Notes: generated from the sequence alone by a model not told the origin. DNA of 64,000 bases from Mycolicibacterium moriokaense (GCF_003201655.1 NZ_QJJU01000004.1:1-64000); one strand, 5' to 3'; positions 18,671-27,767 are shown, counted from the first letter of the stretch. Made by a program: numbers and translations.

Positions 18671-19323
18671 ACCGGGGACTCTATCCGGCGATGTTTGCGC
18701 AACGCGGCGAAGTCACCCTCGAAGCCGAGCGTGCGTAGCGCGCCGTCGGCGATCACCCACGGCTGCTCGTCGGGGCAGTCGGCGTCGTCGGAACGCCGGT
18801 TGATCACCGACTCGACCAAGCGAAACGGCAGGTCGTCGGCGTCGGGCGGCCCGTCGCACTCGACGATCACCTGGGCGGCGAGGCTGCGGTAGCGTGCGCG
18901 CAATTCCGCACGGCGCAGCCGGAACTCCTCGAATCGGTCCAGCCGTAGCTCGGGAAGCAGGTACAGCGCGCCGAGGTTCCACCGGCTGGCGCACAGCTGG
19001 GTGACGTCGCCGACCACCAGTGCGTGCAGCCGCGGCGCGGCAGGACCTTCCTCGTCGAGCAACTCGGCGGCCAACCGCAACGGCTCATCGACGGTCCCGG
19101 TCAGCAGCGCGTCGAGGATGTCGTCCTTGGTGGCGAAGTGGTGATAGAGCGAGGCTTGACGAACGCCGACCGCGTCGGCGATCCGTCGTGTCGAGGTACT
19201 GGCATACCCGAGGTTGGTGAACAGCTCGGCTGCCGCGTCGAGGATCTCCTCGCGGGCGGTGTTGCCCGGCCGGCGCGACTGCTCCAGCCTCGGGCGTCCT
19301 CGGCCGTCGCTGCGCATGGCCAC
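18667..19323 (-). CDS. TetR family transcriptional regulator
   Basis: This 218-residue protein has an N-terminal TetR DNA-binding domain (about residues 24-70) with helix-turn-helix TSTRRIADAVGVRQASLYHHF and a C-terminal ligand/dimer domain. The start is GTG at 19323, or ATG two codons in. It is coupled to the downstream enoyl-CoA hydratase, which it probably controls. It is also divergent from the UAAP operon across a 165-nt region with inverted half-sites (19380-19393 and 19454-19467). It might regulate that operon too, but this is inference. Confidence 0.88.
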   Translation of the reverse strand: MAMRSDGRGRPRLEQSRRPGNTAREEILDAAAELFTNLGYASTSTRRIADAVGVRQASLYHHFATKDDILDALLTGTVDEPLRLAAELLDEEGPAAPRLHALVVGDVTQLCASRWNLGALYLLPELRLDRFEEFRLRRAELRARYRSLAAQVIVECDGPPDADDLPFRLVESVINRRSDDADCPDEQPWVIADGALRTLGFEGDFAALRKHRRIESPV

Positions 19324-19379
19324 ATTCTCGCACTGACGTTGGGATACTCACCCTCCCTGCTCCCACGTGGACGGAATAC

Positions 19380-19467
19380 CTGTCATTTGATAGAAATACA
19401 GTCAACGCAGTCGTAACAGCGGTGATACGCGGCTGGAATCGCTGCGCAGAAAACTTTCAAGTGACAG
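19380..19467. promoter_or_regulatory. Inverted half-site pair upstream of the UAAP operon
   Basis: CTGTCATTTGATAG (19380-19393) and CTTTCAAGTGACAG (19454-19467) are imperfect reverse complements (12 of 14 positions). They flank the 60 nt that hold the GlnR-like boxes. The right half lies 21 nt before the UAAP1 start and the left half 57 nt before the TetR start. They could be operators or the two arms of a long-range RNA stem. Confidence 0.4.
19402..19428 (+). promoter_or_regulatory. GlnR-like box array before the UAAP operon
   Basis: TCAAC-N6-GTAAC-N6-GATAC gives three AC dinucleotides at n9 spacing, the mycobacterial GlnR pattern. It lies 61 nt before the UAAP1 start. A nitrogen-limitation regulator would suit an operon for nitrogen recovery. 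The call rests on spacing and context only. Confidence 0.5.
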
Positions 19468-19488
19468 TTAATCGGACAGGAGCCGACC

Positions 19489-20241
19489 TTGAGTACCGAC
19501 TCGACCACTGCGGCGCGCGACCACGCCCGGTCTCAGGTACGCACCGCCACCATGCGGATTCCCGCCACGCCAGCCGACGTCGAACCGTCGCGTCTGCTGT
19601 GGTCGGAATCCGTCCCAGCGGGGTCCTATGCCACCAGGGTGTTGGGTCGCGGAACACGCCTTCGGCTGATCGACCCCGACGGCGGCGCGTGCGCGCACCT
19701 ACTGCTCTTCCGCGCGGATGCGCCGTGGGAGCGGCTCAATGTCGCCGACACCGTGAAGGTGCCGTGGCAGGCGTATATCGGCGCGGGCCATCCGCTGCTG
19801 TCCGATCAGGGCCGGGTGCTTGCGACCGTGGTCGCGGACAGCTCCGGTCACCACGACGCGCTGTGCGGTATGACCGACGCGGGGCGAGCCAAGATGCTGT
19901 TGGCGGCCATCAAGCACGGCCTTGATATCCGCGACGTCGCGCCGTCGGTGTCACTGTTCAAGGGCGTTCGCGTCGGCGACGACGGCGCGCTCGGTTTCAC
20001 CGGTTCGGCAGGGCCGGGGGCCGCGGTCGATCTGCTGATCCACCTGCCCGTGGTGGTCGCGCTGGTCAACACCGCCCACCCGCTTGACCCCGACCCGGCG
20101 CTCACCGGCCTCGACGTGCTCGCCTGGCGTGCAGGCGAGCAGCTCGCTACGCCCGTCAAGGACGACCCCGAATACTTGCGCGCCCTCTTCAACACCGAAA
20201 GCACTTGGGCCGCAGCACAAAACAGCGAGGCATTCGAATGA
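19489..20241 (+). CDS. DUF1989 protein UAAP1 (carboxyguanidine deiminase subunit family)
   Basis: This 250-residue DUF1989 protein is of the urea-amidolyase-associated protein 1 type. Signatures are VPAGSYATRVLGRGTRLRLID, GACAHLLLFRADAPWERLNVADT, SGHHDALCG, SLFKGVRV and the Cys/His pattern expected for metal binding. UAAP1/UAAP2 pairs have been shown to be carboxyguanidine deiminases (CgdA/CgdB), acting after guanidine carboxylase to release ammonia. The start is TTG at 19489 after ACAGGAG. The stop overlaps the UAAP2 start (ATGA). Family call is strong. The biological substrate here depends on the odd carboxyltransferase downstream. Confidence 0.88.
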   Translation: MSTDSTTAARDHARSQVRTATMRIPATPADVEPSRLLWSESVPAGSYATRVLGRGTRLRLIDPDGGACAHLLLFRADAPWERLNVADTVKVPWQAYIGAGHPLLSDQGRVLATVVADSSGHHDALCGMTDAGRAKMLLAAIKHGLDIRDVAPSVSLFKGVRVGDDGALGFTGSAGPGAAVDLLIHLPVVVALVNTAHPLDPDPALTGLDVLAWRAGEQLATPVKDDPEYLRALFNTESTWAAAQNSEAFE

Positions 20242-20870
20242 CCACCACAGAACTGACCATCGTCTGCGACGAGGTGGTCGACGCGTGTGCCCCGTGGTCG
20301 GCGATCGTCAGGGCCGGCCAGACGTTGCAGATCATCGATCTGCACGGCAATCAGGCCGTCGACACCCTGCTGTATGGCGTCTCGGGCGACGCGGTCGACC
20401 ACACGCTCCGCTACAGCGCGCAGGCCACCGTTGCCGCGCAGCGCAACATCTTCCTGAGTACCGGCTCGGTGCTGCGCGCCGCCGACGGCACCCCGCTGAT
20501 GACGATCGTCGCCGACGACGTCGGCAACCACGACACGATCGCGGGAGCCTGCTCCAAGGAGTCCAACACGCTGCGCTACGGCCATCACACCGTGCACCAA
20601 CACGCCTGTGCCGAGAACTTTTTGGCCGAGGGCGCCAAGTGGGGACTTGGTAAGCGCGACATCGTGTCGAACATCAACTTCTTCATGAACGTGCCGGTGG
20701 AAGCCGACGGCACACTCGGTATCGTCGACGGGCTGTCCGCCCCTGGCAAGTCGCTGACGCTTCACGCCGAGCGGGACACGATGGTGCTGGTATCGAACTG
20801 CCCGCAGATCAACAACCCATGCAACGGCTTCGAACCGACCGAAGTTCGGATGGTGATCTCGGCCCAATGA
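20238..20870 (+). CDS. DUF1989 protein UAAP2 (carboxyguanidine deiminase subunit family)
   Basis: This 210-residue DUF1989 protein of the UAAP2 type carries [39 protein letters not shown] and [10 protein letters not shown], whose Cys and His residues probably bind the catalytic metal, plus NFFMNVPV and a C-terminal [13 protein letters not shown]. It is the partner of UAAP1; the pair is expected to act as a heteromeric deiminase of carboxyguanidine in the cytoplasm. It overlaps both neighbours by 4 nt (ATGA at each junction), so the three genes are tightly coupled. Confidence 0.88.
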   Translation: MTTTELTIVCDEVVDACAPWSAIVRAGQTLQIIDLHGNQAVDTLLYGVSGDAVDHTLRYSAQATVAAQRNIFLSTGSVLRAADGTPLMTIVADDVGNHDTIAGACSKESNTLRYGHHTVHQHACAENFLAEGAKWGLGKRDIVSNINFFMNVPVEADGTLGIVDGLSAPGKSLTLHAERDTMVLVSNCPQINNPCNGFEPTEVRMVISAQ

Positions 20871-22861
20871 CCGCCATCGAGGTGGTGCGGCCCGGGATGC
20901 TGACCACGGTGCAGGACTGGCCCGGCCGCATCGGGTACTGGCATGTCGGCGTGCCGCCATCCGGACCCATGGACGACCTGTCGTTCCGGATCGGCAACCG
21001 CGTGCTCGGCAATCCGGAAGGTGCCGCCGGACTCGAATGCACGAGAGGTGGCCCGGCCCTTCGCTTTCCAGACGGCGGACGCGTGTGCGTCACCGGTGCG
21101 CCGGTGACCGTCACGCACGACGGTGTCGCGGTCCCCCAATGGCAGTCGATCACCATCGCCGCAGGCGGGGTGTTGGACGTCGGCACACTCACGGGTCCAG
21201 GGATGCGCTCCTACGTCTTGGTGGCAGGCGGCTTGGCGGAGCCCGATTTCCTCGGCAGCACAGCCACGTTCACGATGGGCGCGTTCGGAGGTCACTGTGG
21301 CAGGCCGCTGCGCGCCGGCGACGTGCTGAGCGCCGGGACCGATCCAGGACCACTCAACGACCGCCCGGCACGGGCTGCCATCGACGAACAGCCGAGCATC
21401 GGGCACCGCTGGGAGATCGCGGTCACCGAGGGTCCGCACGGCGCGCCGGAATTCTTCACCCGCGCCGACATCGACACGCTGGTGGGCACCGACTACACCG
21501 TGCACTTCAACTCCGACCGCACCGGCGTGAGGCTGGTGGGCCCGAAGCCGGAGTGGGCGCGCAGCGACGGCGGTGAGGCCGGGCTGCATCCGTCGAACAT
21601 TCACGACAACGCCTACTGCGTAGGCACTTTGGACTTCACCGGTGACACCCCGATCCTGCTCGGACCTGACGGGCCGAGCCTTGGCGGGTTCGTCTGCCCT
21701 GTCACGGTGGTCGGCGGCGATCGGTGGAAGCTGGGCCAGATGGCACCGGGCGACGCGGTGCGGTTCGTTCCTGTGCGCGCCGACCGGGCGCCGTCGCTGC
21801 AGACCATCGACATCGACCGACGGGCGTCGCTGCCTCTGGTGATCTCGACGTCCAGCGACAACGACGACGGCGTGCTCAGCCGGTTCGTCGCGTCGGACGG
21901 CACCGACGTGACGTTGCGCCGCGACGGCGACGGGGGCGTGCTGGTCGAGTACGGGCCGATGGTTCTCGACCTGGCGATGCGGGCCAGGGTGCATGTGCTG
22001 TACGAGCATCTCCGCGAGAAAGCAATTCCCGGCATCACCGAACTCACCCCCGGAGTGCGTTCTCTACAGGTGCAATTCGATCCCGCAGTGCTGTCCATGG
22101 CCGAGGCCACCGACCTGCTGGCAGGTCTGGACAGCGACCTGCCCGCCTCGGATCAGCTCGTCGTACCGAGCCGCACCGTCCGGCTGCCGTTGTCGTGGGA
22201 TGACCCGGCGACCCACGAAGCGATCCAGCGCTACATGCACGGCGTGCGCGCGGATGCGCCGTGGTGCCCGTGGAATATCGAGTTCATCCGGCGCATCAAC
22301 GGTCTCGACGACGTGGCGCAGGTGCACGACATCGTCTTTGACGCACAGTATTTGGTACTCGGCCTCGGTGACGTGTACCTGGGCGCACCGGTCGCCACTC
22401 CGCTGGATCCGCGGCACCGACTGGTGACCACGAAGTACAACCCGGCGCGGACGTGGACACCGGAGAACGCTGTCGGCATCGGTGGTGCGTACCTTTGCAT
22501 CTACGGCATGGAGGGGCCGGGCGGATACCAATTCGTCGGGCGCACCACCCAGGTGTGGAACCACTGCCATCCCAACAGCTCAAATTCGTTCGAGCCTGGA
22601 ACACCTTGGCTGCTGCGGTATTTCGACCGGATCAGCTTCTACCCGGTCAGCGCGGACGAGCTGATGCACCTGCGTGCCGAGATGGCCGCCGGACGCGGCG
22701 AGGTGGCGATCGAGGACGGAGAGTTCTCGCTGGCCGGCTACCAAGACTTCCTCAGCGCCAATGACCAGAGCATCGCCGCCTTCCGCGCACAGCAGGCCGT
22801 CGCATTTGCCGCCGAGCGGCAGGCGTGGGACCTGGCAGGCGAATTCCGCCGCGCCTCCTAA
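20867..22861 (+). CDS. Stand-alone carboxyltransferase half of urea/guanidine carboxylase (AHS2-AHS1)
   Basis: This 664-residue protein matches the central carboxyltransferase part of urea/guanidine carboxylase. An AHS2 (KipA-like) domain lies at about 1-300 ([32 protein letters not shown]). An AHS1 (KipI-like) domain lies at about 330-610 ([32 protein letters not shown]). The linker [19 protein letters not shown], which in full-length enzymes leads to the biotinyl domain, is kept. Both the ~450-residue N-terminal biotin carboxylase and the C-terminal BCCP are missing, and neither is encoded nearby. It is coupled to UAAP2 by ATGA. Reaction uncertain: carboxyl transfer with partners in trans, or a hydrolase-type role like PxpBC. 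Confidence 0.85.
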   Translation: MTAIEVVRPGMLTTVQDWPGRIGYWHVGVPPSGPMDDLSFRIGNRVLGNPEGAAGLECTRGGPALRFPDGGRVCVTGAPVTVTHDGVAVPQWQSITIAAGGVLDVGTLTGPGMRSYVLVAGGLAEPDFLGSTATFTMGAFGGHCGRPLRAGDVLSAGTDPGPLNDRPARAAIDEQPSIGHRWEIAVTEGPHGAPEFFTRADIDTLVGTDYTVHFNSDRTGVRLVGPKPEWARSDGGEAGLHPSNIHDNAYCVGTLDFTGDTPILLGPDGPSLGGFVCPVTVVGGDRWKLGQMAPGDAVRFVPVRADRAPSLQTIDIDRRASLPLVISTSSDNDDGVLSRFVASDGTDVTLRRDGDGGVLVEYGPMVLDLAMRARVHVLYEHLREKAIPGITELTPGVRSLQVQFDPAVLSMAEATDLLAGLDSDLPASDQLVVPSRTVRLPLSWDDPATHEAIQRYMHGVRADAPWCPWNIEFIRRINGLDDVAQVHDIVFDAQYLVLGLGDVYLGAPVATPLDPRHRLVTTKYNPARTWTPENAVGIGGAYLCIYGMEGPGGYQFVGRTTQVWNHCHPNSSNSFEPGTPWLLRYFDRISFYPVSADELMHLRAEMAAGRGEVAIEDGEFSLAGYQDFLSANDQSIAAFRAQQAVAFAAERQAWDLAGEFRRAS

Positions 22862-22942
22862 AAGCCTGTTCACCTTCGTGTGGCACGCTGTCCACCGCTC
22901 ATTAACCATCGAGGGCGGCACCGAAGGGACACTTCTTGCACT

Positions 22943-24439
22943 ATGGCGAAATCCAGCGACCAGGCGAATTCCAGGTATCTGGAGGTCGAGCGCAAGTTTG
23001 AGGTCGTCGAGTCAACCGTGTCGCCGTCGTTCGAGGGGCTCTCGTCGGTGTTGCGGGTGGAGCGCTCGCCGGCGCAGCAGCTCGATGCCGTGTACTTCGA
23101 CACGCCCGCCCACGACCTGGCCGCTCACCACATCACCCTGCGCCGGCGGACCGGCGGCAGCGACGCGGGATGGCACCTCAAATTGCCTGCGGGCCCGGAC
23201 GCCCGGACCGAGGTGAGGGCACCGCTCGGCGACGAGAGCGACGCCGATGCGATACCGGAGGAATTGCTGGACGTCGTGCTCGCCATCGTCCGGGATCGAC
23301 CTGTCCACCCGGTCGCGCGCATTGCCACCAGCCGAACCGTCGACCTGCTCTACGGACATGACGGCGCACCCATTGCAGAGTTCTGCGACGACCAGGTGAC
23401 CGCCAAGGCCGGCCAGGACGGCGACGAACAGCGGTGGCGGGAGTGGGAGCTGGAGCTGGCCGAAGGCGTCGGCCGCGACCTGCTCGACAGGCTCACGAAC
23501 CGGCTGCTCGACGCGGGCGCAACTCCCGCAGGCCACGGCTCGAAACTCGCACGGGTGCTGGAATCGGCGGGCGCAGGGGACGTCGAGGAGTTCGAGCCCC
23601 CCTCTGACCCGGTACACCGCGCGGTGGCCGAGCAGGTGGACCAGCTGCTGGTCTGGGATCGAGCGGTGCGGGCCGATGTCTACGACTCGGTGCACCAGAT
23701 GCGGGTGACCACGCGCAAGATCCGCAGCCTGCTGCAGGAGTCGGAAGGTGCGTTCGGCATCTCCGATGACGCCTGGGTTCTCGACGAGTTGCGGCAATTG
23801 GCGGCGATATTGGGAGTGGCGCGCGATGCCGAGGTGCTGGCCGAGCGCTATGAGCGGACGCTCGACGAGTTGCCTCCTGAGCTGGTGCGGGGGCCGGTGC
23901 GGGAGCGGCTGGTCGACGGCGCAAAGAAGCACTACACGGCCGGTCTGCGGCGATCGCTGATCGCGATGCGCTCGAAGCGCTACTTCCAGCTGCTCGACGC
24001 GCTGGAGGGGCTGGTCGCGATCGAGCCGCCTCCCGCGCCGCCCGGCGAGGAGCCTGCGCAGCTCACGATCGACTCGGCGTACAAGCGGATTCGCAAGGCG
24101 GCCAAGGCCGCCGCGGAGGCCGCCGACACTGACAAGGACGAAGCGCTGCACCGAATTCGCAAGGGCGCCAAGCGACTTCGGTACACCGCGGCGGCAACTG
24201 GCGACGGCAAGGTCTCCGACCGCGCCAAGACGATCCAGACGCTGCTCGGTGACCACCAGGACAGTGTCGTGAGCCGCACCCATCTGCGCCGCCAAGCCGA
24301 GGCCGCTAACGCCGCAGGCGAGGACACCTTTACCTACGGGCTGCTTTATCAAGTGGAGGACGACCTGGCGCGTCGCTCCCGCGACCAACTCGAGGACGCG
24401 TTGAAGAAGCTGGACCGGTCGGTGCGCAAAGCCCACTAG
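22943..24439 (+). CDS. CYTH-CHAD domain protein
   Basis: This 498-residue protein has an N-terminal CYTH triphosphate-tunnel domain (about 10-200, with the EVERKF metal/phosphate-binding motif and KLPAG) and a C-terminal helical CHAD domain (about 230-498) with conserved His/Arg-Lys helices (VYDSVHQMRVTTRKIRSLL, LHRIRKGAKRLRYTA). CYTH domains hydrolyse triphosphates and CHAD domains bind polyphosphate, so a role in polyphosphate or tripolyphosphate metabolism is likely. I chose the ATG at 22943. It ends two bases before the 3' end of rnpB on the other strand and matches the Rv2226 position. Confidence 0.9.
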   Translation: MAKSSDQANSRYLEVERKFEVVESTVSPSFEGLSSVLRVERSPAQQLDAVYFDTPAHDLAAHHITLRRRTGGSDAGWHLKLPAGPDARTEVRAPLGDESDADAIPEELLDVVLAIVRDRPVHPVARIATSRTVDLLYGHDGAPIAEFCDDQVTAKAGQDGDEQRWREWELELAEGVGRDLLDRLTNRLLDAGATPAGHGSKLARVLESAGAGDVEEFEPPSDPVHRAVAEQVDQLLVWDRAVRADVYDSVHQMRVTTRKIRSLLQESEGAFGISDDAWVLDELRQLAAILGVARDAEVLAERYERTLDELPPELVRGPVRERLVDGAKKHYTAGLRRSLIAMRSKRYFQLLDALEGLVAIEPPPAPPGEEPAQLTIDSAYKRIRKAAKAAAEAADTDKDEALHRIRKGAKRLRYTAAATGDGKVSDRAKTIQTLLGDHQDSVVSRTHLRRQAEAANAAGEDTFTYGLLYQVEDDLARRSRDQLEDALKKLDRSVRKAH

Positions 24440-24440
24440 G

Positions 24441-24872
<432 letters not shown>

Positions 24873-24877
24873 GAATA

Positions 24878-24883
24878 AACTTA
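24878..24883 (-). promoter_or_regulatory. Candidate -10 element of rnpB
   Basis: On the minus strand TAAGTT lies 6 nt before the inferred rnpB 5' end at 24872. No good -35 is visible, as is common in mycobacteria. The upstream promoter DNA would overlap the start of the divergent AraC-type gene at 24888. Confidence 0.45.
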
Positions 24884-24887
24884 TCGC

Positions 24888-25343
24888 ATGCCGCAGGTGC
24901 CGCCGGCCCGTTATCTGATGCGGGCCAAGGATTTGGTCGATGCCCGCTACGCCGAGGCCATTACCGTCGACGATCTGGCCGCGGCCGCGGGGCTGTCGCG
25001 GGCGCATTTCAGCCGGATGTTCACCAGGACGTTCGGTGAGTCGCCGCGCTCGTATCTGCAGACACGGCGCCTTGAGCGGGCCGCGGCGTTGCTGCGCCAC
25101 ACCGACCGGTCGGTGGCCGATATCTGCGTGATGGTCGGCTTGCAGAGCGTCGGGTCCTTCACCACGAGCTTCGCGAGGGTGTACGGGTTGCCGCCCGCCG
25201 CCTACCGCGCCAGCATGCCGCCTGCAGCGATATACGCCCGGATACCGAGCTGCATCCTCAAACGCGACACCCGTCCGCCCGCCGACACAAGGGTCCCCAA
25301 GACAGCACATGGGGAGAAGACGGGCGGCGGGAGCCGACCGTAG
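24888..25343 (+). CDS. Short AraC-type transcriptional regulator
   Basis: This 151-residue protein consists of one AraC/XylS DNA-binding domain (about residues 8-108). It has both helix-turn-helix units (ITVDDLAAAAGLSRAHFSRMF and RSVADICVMVGLQSVGSFTTSF) and the typical YGLPPAAYR end, then a disordered tail. It lacks a ligand-binding domain. It lies 10 nt before a VOC gene, a pairing common in actinobacteria, so the VOC protein is its likely target or sensor partner. Its start sits 15 nt from the rnpB 5' end. Confidence 0.85.
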   Translation: MPQVPPARYLMRAKDLVDARYAEAITVDDLAAAAGLSRAHFSRMFTRTFGESPRSYLQTRRLERAAALLRHTDRSVADICVMVGLQSVGSFTTSFARVYGLPPAAYRASMPPAAIYARIPSCILKRDTRPPADTRVPKTAHGEKTGGGSRP

Positions 25344-25353
25344 CGTCGTGCCC

Positions 25354-25791
25354 ATGATGAAAATCGCAAGCGCCCACTTGTGGGTCCACGACCAGGAAGT
25401 TGCACTGAAGTACTGGACCGAGAAGGTCGGAATGGAAGTGCGCCAAGATGTTTCGCTGCCAGATTTGGACGACACCTTCCGCTGGCTGACCGTCGGTCCG
25501 CCGGGCCAGGACGACGTGTCGATCGTGCTGATGGCCGTACCTGGAGAGCCGGTGATGGACGAGGCCACCAAGAAGCAGGTGCTGGACCTCACCGCGAAGG
25601 GCTTCGCAGGCACTGTCTTCCTCATCACCGAGGACTGCCAGGCCAGCTACGAAAAGCTCAAGGCCCGCGGCGTCGAGTTCACCGAGGAGCCTCATCAGAT
25701 GCCGTACGGCATCGACAGCGGGTTCCGTGATCCGTCCGGCAACAGTGTGCGACTCACCCAATTGGCGGAGATTCCGGCCAATACTGGGTAG
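25354..25791 (+). CDS. VOC (glyoxalase/bleomycin-resistance fold) protein
   Basis: This 145-residue single-subunit VOC protein has two beta-alpha-beta-beta-beta modules (about 3-60 and 80-138), the second ending FRDPSGNSVRLTQ, a classic glyoxalase-family motif. The N-terminal strand begins IASAHLWVHDQEVALKYW. Potential metal ligands are His in the first module and residues near PYGIDSGF. The function is unknown; such proteins often act as small-molecule-binding or resistance proteins. I chose the ATG at 25354. It is followed with zero gap by the methyltransferase-like gene. Confidence 0.85.
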   Translation: MMKIASAHLWVHDQEVALKYWTEKVGMEVRQDVSLPDLDDTFRWLTVGPPGQDDVSIVLMAVPGEPVMDEATKKQVLDLTAKGFAGTVFLITEDCQASYEKLKARGVEFTEEPHQMPYGIDSGFRDPSGNSVRLTQLAEIPANTG

Positions 25792-26307
25792 GTGCGAACC
25801 TCCACCGCTGCGGTCGGCTCGGCGGCCTTTTTCGTCGCGGCCCCCGGCACGTTCGTTGGGCTGGGCCCCTGGTTGATCACCCATTGGGAGATCCCGGGGT
25901 CCAGCCCACCGTTACGCGTGGTCCTCGGCGTCGTGCTGATCGTCTTGGGTTTGATCCCACCCGTGCATGCGTTCATCCAGTTCACCAAGGCGGGCGGGAC
26001 GCCGATGCCCCTCGCGCCGCCCGAGCGGCTGGTGGTCACCGGTTTCAACCGATTTGTGCGCAACCCGATGTACGTCGGATTGCTGACCGCGATCCTCGGG
26101 CAGGCACTGCTCTTCGACAGTCCCGTGCTCGTCCTCTATGCGGTGATCGGTTGGATCGTCACAGCGTCGTTCGTGCACTGGTACGAAGAACCGACGCTGA
26201 TCCGCACGTACGGCCAACAGTACGAGGAGTACCGCCGCAACGTGCCTGCCTGGACTCTGCGCCTGACGCCGTGGAATCCGCCGCCTCAGAACGGTGGTGG
26301 TTCGTAG
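25792..26307 (+). CDS. Isoprenylcysteine/phospholipid methyltransferase-family membrane protein
   Basis: This 171-residue membrane protein has four hydrophobic segments and the NPMYVG and EEPTLIRTYGQQYEEYRRNVPAW motifs of the ICMT/PEMT-type methyltransferase family (RNPxY and ExxL...YxxY...W). The substrate is unknown. The GTG start immediately follows the VOC stop codon, so both are on one transcript. The 3' end overlaps the convergent DUF222 gene by 22 nt. Confidence 0.82.
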   Translation: MRTSTAAVGSAAFFVAAPGTFVGLGPWLITHWEIPGSSPPLRVVLGVVLIVLGLIPPVHAFIQFTKAGGTPMPLAPPERLVVTGFNRFVRNPMYVGLLTAILGQALLFDSPVLVLYAVIGWIVTASFVHWYEEPTLIRTYGQQYEEYRRNVPAWTLRLTPWNPPPQNGGGS

Positions 26308-27701
26308 TTGTCGGCGAGCCAGGCTTGGCGTTGTCGTTCTTCTTCGGCGATGAGTTCGGTTCTCTCGCGGCGTTCTTGGTTGATGCGGTCGCGGCGGTCT
26401 TGCTCGCGAGTTTGTTTGCGTTTGGGCATCATCACGCTGCGATCGGTCTCCGGCGCATCCAAGGTCGGCGGTAGGCCCAGCTCCCCGGTCGGTTGCGCCA
26501 GCGCGGAAAACATGCTGGCGCCATGTGGTTTGGTGGTGTAGGCGTGACCGGTCGGGGCCGTCAAGATGATGGTGCCATCGGGCAACTGCTGATCGCACCA
26601 ACCACAAAACGTCTTGAGCAAATGATGAGTGCGGCAGTACGGCTTGTTATTCGACGGATGAGTCGGCCCGGCTGGCCAGGGCACCGTGTGATCGATGTCT
26701 GATTTCTCCACCGGCCTGTCACAACCCGGCCAGCGGCACGTCAGATCGCGCCACCGGATGAACTCGAGTGTCTTCGCAGTCGGCCGATACCCCGGATCGG
26801 GGTCAACCGTCGAGGGCACCGTCAACGGATTGAGCTTCGCGGACTTGGCCACCTCGCGCACACTGTCGGCCGGCAGGATCCCGAATCCGGGCAGATACCC
26901 CGGCTTGTCACTGGTGCCGTCGATCGTGGCCTGCTCCGCCAGAACATGAATGACCGCAGCGGCGGCGCTCCGCTCGGCCGTCGCCGCGCAGTCGTCTGAC
27001 CCGCACTGGCAGATCAGCGTGGCTTCACCGCGTGCCAGCGGCCCGGTGGCATCCGCTCGACGTTGCACCTTGGTCCGCGGGTCGTTCTCGCACACCGTGG
27101 CGGCCAACGCATCCAACCGCTTGTCCAGTGCCGCCCCGTCGGCGGCATGAATGTTGCCGTAGATGCCCGCCATCCCCGCTTCGGTCGGCACGATCTCGAC
27201 ATAACGGCTGTCCTCAATCTTCGGCGGCACCCGCACCCCGGCCGGATCGAACTTGGCCACCCATAAATCAATGCGATCGCGCAGTTTGGGCGTCGAAAGC
27301 TTCATCCACTTTTCCGCGTGACGGGCGATGGCTGCATCGAGATCCGCTATCACCTCATCGGTGACATTTTCCGTACGGGCGATAATCGTCGAAACCATCC
27401 GAAAATCGATCACTCCCTGGGCGAATACCTTGGCGACCTCAGGAAGCCGTTCACGCAAAGTACGCGCATAGTGCACCTGGCCCACTGCCCGTGCGTGGCT
27501 GATGTTCTGCGCCGCCGAAACCTCCGCGGCCACCTCATCCGTGGGATCGCTGCGCCACCAGAAAGTCTCAGACAACTCGTGAGCGCGCCGCGCATACAAC
27601 TCGCCCACCGCGGCCAACCGCTGCGCGATCGCCGTCGACTCATCCCGCGTGGCCTCACCCATCACATCGATGAGTGCCACCTCCGACACGTCTTCGAACA
27701 T
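26286..27701 (-). CDS. DUF222/HNH endonuclease domain protein (13E12 family)
   Basis: This ~471-residue member of the mycobacterial 13E12 repeat family has an N-terminal DUF222 domain (about 1-300) and a C-terminal HNH nuclease-like domain (RWRDLTCRWPGCDRPVEKSDIDH, then NNKPYCRTHHLLKTF) with a basic coiled tail. The family is multicopy in mycobacteria and some copies are SOS-induced. Function is unproven; nuclease activity is plausible. I chose the ATG at 27701 because homologues begin MFEDV; a TTG at 27731 is possible. A perfect LexA palindrome overlaps this start. Confidence 0.88.
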   Translation of the reverse strand: MFEDVSEVALIDVMGEATRDESTAIAQRLAAVGELYARRAHELSETFWWRSDPTDEVAAEVSAAQNISHARAVGQVHYARTLRERLPEVAKVFAQGVIDFRMVSTIIARTENVTDEVIADLDAAIARHAEKWMKLSTPKLRDRIDLWVAKFDPAGVRVPPKIEDSRYVEIVPTEAGMAGIYGNIHAADGAALDKRLDALAATVCENDPRTKVQRRADATGPLARGEATLICQCGSDDCAATAERSAAAAVIHVLAEQATIDGTSDKPGYLPGFGILPADSVREVAKSAKLNPLTVPSTVDPDPGYRPTAKTLEFIRWRDLTCRWPGCDRPVEKSDIDHTVPWPAGPTHPSNNKPYCRTHHLLKTFCGWCDQQLPDGTIILTAPTGHAYTTKPHGASMFSALAQPTGELGLPPTLDAPETDRSVMMPKRKQTREQDRRDRINQERRERTELIAEEERQRQAWLADNYEPPPF

Positions 27702-27709
27702 ACGTTCGA
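27694..27709. promoter_or_regulatory. LexA (SOS) box on the DUF222 start codon
   Basis: TCGAACATACGTTCGA is a perfect 16-bp match to the mycobacterial SOS box TCGAAC-N4-GTTCGA. The DUF222 ATG (27699-27701, minus strand) lies inside it. It is 59 nt upstream of the divergent ogt start, so LexA could control one or both genes. Confidence 0.85.
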
Positions 27710-27767
27710 CTATGCCACGAGCCTCCGACAAATCTCACACACCGACCTGACACAACGTCTACAACGT

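Noticed and set aside
19324..19488. Guanidine-I (ykkC) riboswitch before the UAAP operon
   Set aside because: I looked for the conserved ACUGGUCCGAGAG and GGGAUAAAAGCCCGGGAGA-type blocks and found neither. Only the inverted half-sites and GlnR-like boxes are present.
26286..27731. Treating the DUF222-HNH gene as a mobile element with ends
   Set aside because: 13E12 genes are multicopy, but I saw no terminal inverted repeats, target-site duplication or integrase around this copy, so it is listed only as a gene.
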